Both the position numbers and the translations under genes were made by a program. From assembly GCF_000708755.2 (NCBI RefSeq), contig NZ_JGVU02000001.1, forward strand, positions 248,001-312,000: a stretch of 64,000 nt of DNA. The letters run 5' to 3'. Below the pieces are notes generated by a model. It saw only the letters and a program-made list of their open reading frames with translations. It did no database searches and had not been told where the DNA came from. The DNA is from Metabacillus indicus LMG 22858 (GTDB taxonomy: Bacteria; Bacillota; Bacilli; Bacillales; Bacillaceae). Positions 50,415-62,400 of this stretch are shown here, piece by piece (within the stretch, counting starts at the first letter, position 1; each line of letters begins with the position of its first letter).

Positions 50415-53400
50415 TTAGAAATGACTGAACGGACTTGGCTGCAGTCTGATGGACGCGGTTGAGATTTCCCCTGCTGTAACGGTGATGACGGTTGTGTCTG
50501 TGACAAAGCCTGCTGCAATCGTGACAAGTGAGTACGTGCCAGGGAGGAGATCAGGGATGATGAAGTTGCCATCTGCATCTGTAAAGCCTGTTGCGACGAC
50601 TTCTCCCTGTTCATTTCTTACTTCTATCAGGGCTCCTGCTATCGGTGCCTGTGTGAAAGCATTCCGCACCTGGCCGCTGATTGTTCCAAAAGCAGTCCGT
50701 CTGATAAGAGCAAAGTCGGCGTCAAGAATGGACTCATTTTCTCCAAGTGTCAGAATACGCTGAGCCTGCTGGTAACCTTCAGCTGCAGCGAAGACTGTGT
50801 ACACATCCGGTGTGAGTCCTTCAAAGAAGTACTGGCCGTTTGCATCTGTAAAGACGAATGTTACAAGTTCCCCTTGGCTGTTGGTGATGTCGACTCTTGT
50901 GCCGCCGATTGGCGCACCTGTATCAAAGTCTGTAATTCTTCCTGCGATGACTCCGCTCCGTGTCTGCGCGAGGCCGAGCTGGAAGTCCTGAACGGTTGTT
51001 TCTCCGGCAGTGAGCAGGACAGAAGCAGATTCTGATACATAACCAGGTGCTGAAGCTGTTGCTGTGAATGTTCCCTGCGGCAATCCCTGGATCACATATT
51101 GACCGTTCTCATCAGTGAGGCCGAAGGCGATGGAAAGTCCATTTGAGTCAAACACTTCGACTAATGCTCCGATTATCGGAAGGGCAGTCAATTCGTTTGT
51201 TACCGTGCCTGTCAAAGCGGACGGATTTGCGAAAAGGGCAAAATTGACAATGGCTGCATCTCCAGGGTTTAAGACGGCGGTTTGTGACTGGGCCTGGAAG
51301 TTTACATTCAGTGCAATAACCCCATACGTTCCAGGTGAAAGATTTGGAACAAGATAGGCTCCGCTGTCATCTGTCTGGGTTGTAGCTATTGCTGCGCCTG
51401 ATGAGTCTATGACTCTGATTCTTGTATCAGGCAGCGGCGCGCCGGTTCCTTGATTCGCAACCGATCCCTGAATGGATGCCGTCTGTTGCAGGAGACGGAA
51501 ACCGACTGTGACTGTTTGACCTGTAAAGACGGTAGCGGTGAGCGTTTGCGTACCGTAGCCTGATGCTGTAGCCACGATGGAAATCTGTCCTTCTGTAACC
51601 CCTGGAATTTCAAAGAATCCGTTTGAATCTGTCAAAACAGTGGCAAAGATCGGTCCTGATGGACTTTGATAGCGAATTGTGACGGCAGCTCCCTGGATCG
51701 GTGATCTCGATTGAGCATTTAAAACTGTGCCGTTCACCGTTCCGAATGCCCCGTTCAGCTGAACGTTCAGCTGTGTCGTCTGACCGGCTGCGATAACAGC
51801 ACCGGCAGCCAATCGTTCAAAGCCTGCTGCGGTGAAGACAGCCCTGTACGTTCCAGGTGTCAGACCATCAATCCGGTAAGATCCTGTGTTATCTGTCAAT
51901 ACACTTGCGACAAGACCATTTGTGATGTCAAAAATTTGAACGGCAGCCCCAGGAATCGGCAATGAATTCCGGTCGCTTACAACTCCAGTCAAAAAGCCTG
52001 GATTCGCACTGAGCGAAAGAGTTGTTTGAGCAGTTGTATTGGCAGCGAGAATGACAGATTTAGAGTCAGTACCAAAATTAGAAGCGGTCGCTGTCAGGAT
52101 AACGGTGCCCGGCTGCAGGTTAGAGATGGTGAATGAACCGTCAGCAGCACTTGTTGAAATAGCCAGCACCTGGCCGTCAACGGTTGTTGCTGTTACAATA
52201 GCGCCTTGAATCGGATCACCTGTTGCGGCATTAGTGACAAAGCCTGCAATAGAAGCCGGTCCGGTCTGCAATAGCAGCGTAACATTTGCCGTTTCATCCG
52301 GGAAGACAACTGCACCAATAATTCCCGTAACGAATCCGCTGGCAGATGCCGTAATAACATAGTTGCCTGGTGCCACCTGCGGGAATGTGAAGCTTCCATT
52401 TGAGTGCGCATTCGTTGTGAAAATGAGGATGCCATTCTCATCAAACAGGGACACTGCAACAGAAGCAGTCGTAATCGGCTGAGCAAGGTTATTCAGGACA
52501 ACTCCTGTTATAGAACCAAAAATGCCTATAAGTGCAACGTTTGTTGTAGTAGTAGTATCTGACTGGACAATCGCTCCAACCGTCCGCGTTTCAAATCCTT
52601 GAGCTGTAACCGTTACAGTATAGGAGCCCGGCGGAAGGCTTCCGGCCGTGTAATTTCCGTCAGAATCGGTAACTACTGTGGCTACAACCACACCGCCGGC
52701 TCCGATAATTCGGACGGTCACAACTGCTCCTGTAATTGGATTGCCGAATGCATCAGTAACGCTTCCTGAAATCCTGCCGGGATTAGCGGAAAGAGAAAAG
52801 TTTACATTTGTCCGCTGCTCTCCCGCTGAAAGACTGATTCCGGAAAGTGCAGTCTGATAGCCTTCTGCTGAAACGACGAGTTTAAAGCTGCCTACCGGGA
52901 TGTTCCCAATCGCATACGTTCCGTCAGCTCCGGTTACGGCAAAACCAACAAGTGTCTCATTCTGGTCAAGAATCCGCACAGACGCATTGTTAATCGGTGA
53001 TCCAAATGCATCTGTCACCTGGCCGGAAATAGAAGCAGGATTTGGCTGAAGCAGAATATTTGCCTGCACCTGCTGATTTGCAGCGACTGTAGCCCCAATT
53101 GATGAACTCGCGTAATTAAATTCAGAAGCTGTAACAAGATAGCTGCCTGGCTGAATACCGCTAAAGGTGTAGGACCCCTGCTGATCCGTGACAGTAAACG
53201 CGATCGGGGTCAGACTTTGACTTTGGAACAGCTGCACAATGGCTCCGGGAACCGGCTGAGTGGTAACAGCATCCCTTACAATACCCGTAATTGACCCGGG
53301 ACTTGCCTGCAGGGTGAAGTTCACGGCCGCGGTCTGACCAGGCAGTACCTCAAATCCGGCTGATGATGACTGGAAGTTTTGCTGAAGAACAGACAGCGTG

Positions 53401-56400
53401 TAGCTTCCCGCTGTAAAGCCGGTAATAGAGTAATTGCCGTCTGTATCTGTTTGGACTCTTCTGATTAATCCTCCCTGAAGGCTGAATAGCTGAACAAGAG
53501 CACCGGAGATCCCAAAGCCTGCCTCATCGATGACTTGACCTTGTACTGTACCTGGCTGAGGGGACAAAACGGCACTGACGAATTCCGTTTCACCAGGGTC
53601 AATCGTTACGCTTGCAATTTCAGAACCAAAAGACGGAGAACCGCTGAAGATAACACTGTAAGCACCTGGTGCAAGACCTGTGACCTGATAAAACCCATTG
53701 CTGTCGGTCAGTGTTGTCGCAATGATTGGACCGGCAGGACTGAGAGCGCGAACGATAACACTTACACTCGGTATGGCAGCGCCGCCCGCAGCATTTGTGG
53801 CAAACCCCTGAATGATGCCAGGATTCGGTGTCAGGTCAATGGCAAGAACGGTATCTGTGCCTGCCGTAATGGTGAAGCCTCTGAACTCGCTGCCAAAGTC
53901 CTGCGCATTAATAATGGCTGTATACTGGCCCGGGGAAAGGGCAGGAACTGTGAAATTCCCCCGTGCGTCGGACACGACTGTCAAAATGAGTGTGCGGTTT
54001 TCATCAAATAACTGGATGACAGCTCCTGCAATCGGTGCCAGGTCTTGTGCACTTGTCACTTGCCCTAAAAGACGTCCAGTAAGCTGGGATAATGCAAGCG
54101 AAGCAGTTGTCGTTTCTCCTGCCGTCAGGATGATGGACGTTGTGGCGTTTCCATATCCCGGGGCCTGTGCTGTCAGGAGGAAAGTACCTGCAGGCAGATT
54201 CGGGAACGTAAATACCCCTTGATCTCCGCTGAATCCTGTCGCTAGAATGACGCCATTTGATCTTGAGATAATGATCGATGCACCTGAAATGCCAAGTCCC
54301 GTGCCGCTGTCAGATATAACTCCAGTTACTGTGGCAGGCAAATTTGTCAGTGTAACGGACGTTGAGGTCACCCCATTGGCAAAAACGATGGAGCTGACCG
54401 TATTTGAACCGAATCCAGGAGCGGAAGCATTGACCAGATATGTTCCCGGTATCAGATTAAAGACAGAGAACGTTCCATCAGCTTGAGCAGTCAGCGCCTC
54501 GACTAATACAAGGTTTTCATTGAAGATTTTCACAAGAATATTCTGGCCTGTGACCGGATTTCCCTGTTGATCTACTACTGCTCCGCTTATGCTGCCAGTG
54601 AGTGCAGAAAGTGATGCGTTAAGCTGAACGGCCGTACCTGAAATGATTTGTGCACCAATGACAGCTGAACCATACCCTTCTGCCGTAAACACAGCGCTGT
54701 AAGTTCCCGGTGCAAGATTTTGAATCGTGTACCTGCCGTCTGTATTTGTAAAGGCAGATGCGATGATTACACCTGAACTGTTGCGGATGATAATGCTTGC
54801 TCCGGCTAATCCGGCTGCTGTCGCTTCATCTGTCACAATGCCTGTAAGTGAACCGGGATTTGCTGCCAGAGAAAAATCAATGCCGGACTGGAATTCACCT
54901 GGAGTCAATGTGATTGCTGCAGTAGAAGAGCTGAACCCTCCTGCTGAAACAATGATGTTGAAAATTCCCGGCGGCAGGCCGGAAATGGTATACGTTCCGT
55001 CTCCGCCGGTAATGCCTGTGCCAATGACGGTTTCGTTCCCGTTTAATAACCGCACGGTTGCATTGCCAATCGGATTACCTGCTAAATCTCTCACCGTACC
55101 CGAAACAGCTGCCGGATTAGGAGACAGTGCAAGATTTGCCGTTGATTCCGTATTTGATGTGACCGTCACCCCGACAATGGCTCTTGCAAAATTCACGGAA
55201 TCCGCTGTTACGGAATAAGTCCCGGGCTTAATGCCGGCAAACGAATATCTGCCGAGTGAATCGGTGACAGCACTGGCAAGAGGCTGCAGTCCCTGAGAAG
55301 GAAAGAGCTGGACAAAAGCTCCTGAGAGCGGCGTTCCTGCAGCAGCATTTGTGACAGTGCCTGTAATGGAACCAGGGTCAGGCTGCAGCTCAATATCAAG
55401 CGTTGCTGTCTGTCCGGAGACAATCGTTGTGCCAATTGTCTGCTGCTGAAAATTGGTGTTGCTTGCTGTAACGGTATATGAACCTGGCGGGAGATTTTGA
55501 ATACTGTATCTTCCGCTTGAATCCGTTTGGCCGACAGCTGTGAGCACACCGTTCACGTCTACAATCCGAATCAGGGTATTCACTAAAGGTAATCCTGTTC
55601 CTTCTTCTGTCACAATCCCTTGAACAGTACCTGGGTTTGGCGGCAGGGAGAGCTGTACAATAGATGTCTGCCCCGATTCAACAACCGTTGATCCAGCCTG
55701 CGTTCCGAAACCTGGAAGTGTACCAAGAACTGTGTAGGAACCAGGTGTAAGGGTAGGAATTGTAAAGGATCCATTGGCATCTGTTGCTGAGCTTGCGACG
55801 ACCGGACCGGTAGGAGAGAACTGTCTTACTACGATGCTCACTCCGCTTAGCGGAAGTCCTGTCACCTGATTAATCACGGTTCCCTGAATGGTGCCGGGAT
55901 CTGCAGGTAAATTAAAATCCAGAACCGTTTGAGCATTTGCAGAAATCTCCGTTTCCTGAACCACAGTACCGAAATTGGCAGAAGAAGCTGTAACTCTGAC
56001 GATTCCCGGGATCAGGTTATTTACCAAATATTGACCGTTTTGATCCGTAACCACCGTTGCAACAAGTGCTCTTGTAGAATCAAAGACCTGAACCGAAGCA
56101 CCCTGTACCGGGTTTTGAGTCTCTGCATCCCTGACTGTGCCTGTAAGTGAACCTGAAACAGGAGGCAGGGAAAGGGTGACATTGTTTACTGCACCAGGTC
56201 CAAGCTGAACAGATACCGAAGCAGAGCCGAATCCCGGCTGCGTTGAAGAAGCAGAGACGTTCAGTGTATTCGGCGGCAGATTTTGAATCGTAAATTGACC
56301 ATTTTGATCACTGACCGCGTTGCCGACAATCAGTCCGTTTAAGTCTGTGACCGTTACAATAACGCCAGGTAAAGGATCTAATGTTACGGCATTGATGACC

Positions 56401-59400
56401 TGCCCTGTTACAGTTGCAGGGTTTGGTGAAAGAATGACAGGCAGAACCGTAGTTTCATTTGCAGCAACGACTGCACTTGCCACAGCAGTCGCATAATTCG
56501 GTGCTGTAATTTGAATGAGGTACGTGCCTGGTGCAAGATCCATGATTGTAAACGTTCCATCAGAATCTGCAAGCAGAGTTTTTACAAGAATTCCATTGAT
56601 ATCAAACACCTGAACAGCAATGTTTGACCCGGTAACAGCCATTCCGGCCGTGTCTGTCAGTGAGCCGGAAATCATGCCTGTATCCGGCGGAAGGGCAATA
56701 TTTGCAGTGGTCACAGCATTAGCCTGAACGATTGCGCCTACAGTAATCGAGCCAAAACCTGCTGCTGTACCCACTACCGAGTAAGAACCTGGTGAAAGTC
56801 CTTCCAGCAAGTAATTGCCGTTTACGTCAGTTGTATCTGCTGCAATGATGACGCTTGTTCCGCCCACTGTCCTTACAACTGCAATGGCCCCAACAATCGG
56901 GTCACCTGTCGCTGCATTTGTAATTTGGCCGCTGATGCTTCCAAACAGCGAACTGAGAACAATGTTTACGTCAGTCAAAATCTGTCCCGGCGTCACGGTA
57001 ACAGCTGTCAGATTTGCGGCAAAATCAGGCGCAGATGCGAGTACTGTTAAGGTTCCCTGAGGCAGGTTGCTGACAGAGTAATTCCCAAACTCATCTGTGA
57101 TTGCTGTACCGAGAACTGTTTCATTTTGATCAAGAATTCTGACCGTTGCATTTGTTACGGCTGCTCCTCCGGTATCTGTGACAGTACCAGAAATCGTCGC
57201 CGGATTTGGAGAAAGCTGAATGGAGACATTTGTCGTCTGTCCTGCAAAAATAACGGCTCCTGTACCTCTTCTGGCATAGTTTGATGCCGAAGCGACGACA
57301 TTGTATTCTCCAGGTGCGAGACCCTGAACAGAAAACTGTCCGTTTTGATCCGTGGTTGCCTGTGCAATAGCTATAATCCCCTGTGATGGGAAAACAAGGA
57401 CAACAGCCCCTGCAATTGCACCGCCTGAGAACAGGTCTGTTACGGTGCCTGTCAATACTCCTGGATCTGCTGCAAGGAATACATTGACCGTTGTCGTCTG
57501 TCCCGGCAGAATCGTAAAGCCGACAGACTGATTCTGAAAAGCCGGACTTGAGACGATAAGCGTATACGAATCAGCCGGTAGCCCTTCAACCGCGTAGAAT
57601 CCAGCTCCATCTGAAGTGACTTCATCTACAAGAGTGCCGTCACGGCGTATGACTTGGACTGCAGCTCCTGAAATCGGATCGTTTGTATCTGAGCGGCGGA
57701 CTGTACCCTGAACGGTTCCAGGAGCTTGGGTGAGTCCGATTGTCACATTTGAAATTTCATTTGCAAAAACAGCGGTTGAAGCCGACTGTGTGCCAAAACC
57801 GGCAGATTGAGCAATGACTGTGTAGGATCCAGGTTCAAGATTCGCTGTAAGGAATGTCCCTCCAGCATCTGTAACAGCAGTCGCAATGACAGGGCCGACC
57901 GGTGAAAATTGACGGATGGTAATGATGGCACCTGCAATCGGATCAGATGTCAGCTGATTGATAACCGTCCCTGAAATGGACCCGAGCAGCGGACTTAAAG
58001 ATACGGTTACTTGCTCCGTTTCACCCGGATCAAGTATGACTGCCTGAACGTTGTCAGCAAATCCTGTCTGAGAAACAGTAAGCGTAATGGTGCCGGCAGG
58101 AAGATTTGTGAGCTGGAAGTTCCCTGATGCATCCGTTACAGTGGAAGCAATCACCTGTCCGGCGACACTGGCTGTGACCGCAGCCCCTTGGATCGGCGTA
58201 TTTGTGCCCTGGCTTAAAACCTGCCCGGTGATTGATGCAGGCAATGGCGCCAGCTGAAGATCAAGAGCTGTTGTCTGATTGGCAACCACTGCTGCAGCGG
58301 CAGATGATGCCGCAAAACCAGGAGCTTGTGCAACGACTGTATAATTCCCCGGTGCAAGATCAATAACTGAGTAAGTTCCATCTGGTTCAGCAGTGATTGA
58401 TGTTACGAGAAGGCCATTCCCATCAAATACTCTGACAAAAATATTGTTTCCGGTAATTGGATCACCGTTGCCGTCCCGGACGGTACCCGAAATGCTGCCG
58501 GTCTCCGCAATCAGAGCAAAATTTGCAGTTGCTGTCTGGTTGCTTGAGACAGTTACCGTTTGTGTCTGTGAGGCAAAATCGAACACAGCGGCCGTGACCG
58601 AATAAGAACCTGGTGCAAGACCTTGAACAAGATAGTTTCCGGCTGCATCTGTATTGACTGTTTGCACTACTGCATTGCTGTCGCCCTGAAGCGTTCGAAT
58701 TGTCACAATTGCTCCGGCCAATGGATCCGCTGTGGCACTGTTTGTCACTGTTCCTGAGATGGATCCGGGATTTGCCGTGAGCGCAAGGTTCACGCCTGTC
58801 AGCGTTTGGCCAGCTGCAACAGAAACACCCTGAAGGCCCGTTCCGTAATTAGGGGCAGAAGCACTTACTGTATACGTTCCCGGTGCAAGATTTCCAATAG
58901 AATAGTTGCCGTTCAGGTCCGTTGCGCCGGTACCAACAACGTTCTGATTTTGGTCAAGAATGCGGATGACAGCATTCGGCAATGGATTTCCGGATTGATC
59001 GGTGATTTGTCCCGATACTGCTGCCGGAAGCGGAGAAAGAGACAGGACCACAGCTGTTGCTGCTCCAGATGAGACTAGTGCACCGACTGAAACGGTTCCG
59101 AAATTGGATGCAGCGGCTGTAACCGTGTATTGACCCGGCTGAAGGCTTCCGGCCGTGAAACTTCCATTTTGATCGGTGACAGTCTCAAAGACTGGAACCA
59201 GGCTGCCAGATGGATAAATCAGGATAGAAGCTCCGGCAATTGGCGCTGCTGTTTGGGCGCTCACCGCTGTTCCGGTGATGCTTCCCGGATTTGGATTTAG
59301 TGATGCGTTTAATGTGACGGTCTGATCAGATACGGCAGTGAATCCAAGTGTCTGGTTCTGGAATTCGGAATTTAGAGCAACAAGTGTATAACTGCCTGGA

Positions 59401-62400
59401 GCGAGTCCGTCAATTCTGTAATCTCCATTTACGTCTGTTTGAGAAAGAGCAACCAGTATTCCGCCTGAATCGATGACCCGAATCAGTGTATTTGGCAGAG
59501 GTGTTCCCGTCTGTGCATTGAAAATTGTTCCCTGAACAGAACCCGGATTTGGCGGAAGATTCAGCTGCACAACCGCGGTCTGGTTTGACTGAACAGACAC
59601 AGAAGCCGCCTGTGTGCCGAAATTCTGCTGAGAAGCGATGACGGTATACGTTCCAGGCGAAAGGTTAAATACAGTAAATTCTCCTTGGGCATTCGTTGCC
59701 GTTGTTGCCACTGCAGGACCGGCGGCGGAAAATTGCCTGATGACCACACTTGCATTCTGAATAGGCGCACCGGTCTGCCCGTTATAAACGGTTCCCGTAA
59801 TGCTTCCCGGATTTGGCTGAAGCTGGAACAGCAGCGTCGTTACTGCGTTTGATGCAATTGCTGCATCCTGAGCGGCAGAGCCGAAATTTGCTGCTGAGGC
59901 TATAACCCGGTACGTTCCCGGAGCCAAATTTTGAACCTGGTAAAAACCGTTATCATTTGACAGGACTGTAGCAGCGAGAGCGCCTGTAAAATCGAATACC
60001 TGCAGCACAGCACCTGCAATCGGCTGATTATTCAGCCCATTTACGACAGAACCCGTTAAAGTTCCAGGGTTCGGCGTAAGAGAAAGGGTGGTTGTTTCAG
60101 TTTGACCTGGTGCTAGCAAGACGGCTTTAGAGTCCGTGCCGAAGCCCTGTGCAACGGCTGATACGATCAAAGTAGCAGGAGGGAGGTTCTGGATTGTAAA
60201 ACTTCCATCGATTCCGCTTGCTGCAGATGCCAGGACAAGGCCGTTTAAATCTGTTACGGTAACCAGCGCTCCGTTAATGGCATCTCCTGTGCCTGCATTC
60301 AATACCTGCCCTGTGATTGCCGCAGGGTTTGGAGTCAGTGCGATATTTGCCTGAGTTGTCTGGTCAGAAACAACAATCGCTCCGATTACAGCAGCGGCAA
60401 AATTCGGTGCAGTGATGACAAGTGTATAGCTGCCAGGGAGCAAATCCAGAATGGAATAGGAGCCATCCGAGCCGGCCAACAAGGTTTTTACGAGTGATCC
60501 GCTTTGATCATAGACCGCAACTTGTGTTCCCATTCCAAGAATTGGACTTCCTTGCAGGTCTGTGATGATCCCTGAAATCGCTCCTGTGTTAGGGCTCAGC
60601 TGCAGGTTTGCTGAAGTTACCGTATTGCTGAACACAACAGCACCTACAGAAGCTGTTCCAAAACCTGTCTTTGAAGCAGTAACTGTATACGTTCCAGGCG
60701 CTAGACCGGCTACGGAATAGAACCCGTCTGAGTCCGTTACGTCATTAGCTACGACTACTCCCGTTCCTCCTGTAAGACGGATGATGGATATGGCGCCTGC
60801 AATCGGAACACCTGTCTGGGCATTGCTTACAAATCCTTCGATGGTTCCAGGGTTGGGAGTCAGGACAAAGTTAACATTTTCAATGAAATCTCCCGGTGCA
60901 AGAGTCACTCCGCTGATCTGACCTGCGAACGTCTCTGACGTCACAATCACGGTTTGAGAACCTGGCGGGAGGCCGCTGATCACATAGCTGCCGTTTTGGT
61001 CTGTCAGAGCGCTGCCAAGCACTGTCTCATTTTGATCAAGGACTCTGACGCTTGCATTTGGAACTGGCTGCCCTCCTGTACTGGTGACCGTTCCGCTGAT
61101 TGCAGCGGGATTTGGCATAAGCTCAAGATTGGCAATTGATGTCTGATCTGCCGTTACAATGGCACCTACAGCTCCGCGTGCATAATTGGACAAATCTGCA
61201 GCGGCAATATACTCTCCAGGAGCAAGACCGATGACCGAGTAGTTTCCATTTTGGTCTGTAAGAGCATTCGCAATCGGAAAGAGACCTTGAACAGGGAAAA
61301 TCTGAACCGAGGCGCCTTCAAGAGCTCTGCCGGTCTGCTGATCTGTCACTCTTCCGGTAATGGAACCAGGGTTAGGATCGAGTGCTAAATTGACAATCGC
61401 TGTTGCATTGGAAGCAACAGTGAAGCCGACTGATGAACGCTGGAACGTCTGGGCAATACCGATGAGCGAGTAGTTTCCTGGTGCAAGCCCGTCAATTCTG
61501 TAGACGCCGTCACTGTCTGTTTGAATCTCCTGGACAATGGCCCCATTGCTGTTTTGAATTCGGATAAGAGCTCCAGCGATAGGTGTGCCCGTCTGGGAGT
61601 TCGTAAGCGTGCCTTGAACAGATCCAGGGTTAGGAATAAGTGCAAGATTAATAGTTGAAACAGCATTTGACGAAACGAATACGGAACCTGCCTGTGTGCC
61701 GAAGTTCTCAGCAGAAGCAACAGCAGTGTAAGCTCCAGGAGCCAGATTATTCACGGTAAACTCGCCGTTTTGATTCGTAAAGACAGAATCTACAGCAGGG
61801 CCTGTCGGTGAAAACTGCCTGATGACAACAGCAGCGCCTGAAATTGGATCACCTGTCTGCTGGTTGACAATGGTTCCCTGAATGGAGCCGGGGTTTGGCG
61901 GCAGTGAAAAATTAAGAACAGTTTGCTGATTGGCAAAAACGGTTGCTTCCTGAACGGTTGAGCCAAAGTTATCCGCTGAAGCAATCACACGGTAGACACC
62001 TGCAGAAAGATTTTGAACTTGATAGTTTCCGAATGCATCTGTCACGACAGTTGCAATTAACCCTCTAGTAAAATCAAAAACCTCAACAGTTGCACCCGCA
62101 ATAGGCGCAGATGTGCCGGCATTTACCACTCTGCCTGACAACGTGCCGATCTGTGCTGCTAAAGAGACAGCAGTATTTAAAGTCTGGCCCGGTGACAGAT
62201 TTACAGCCTGCGAGAAGCTTGAAAAATTCTCTGCTGTAACAGACAGGTTAAGAGACTGAGGAGGCAAGCTCCCAATTGAGGTAAATCCGTTTGCATCCGT
62301 TACCCCAATGCCGACAACTGTCCCGTTTGGAAGTGTAATTGTTACGATGGCTCCTGATATAGCAGTGCCGGTATCAGTGCTTGTGACAGTGACATTCACT

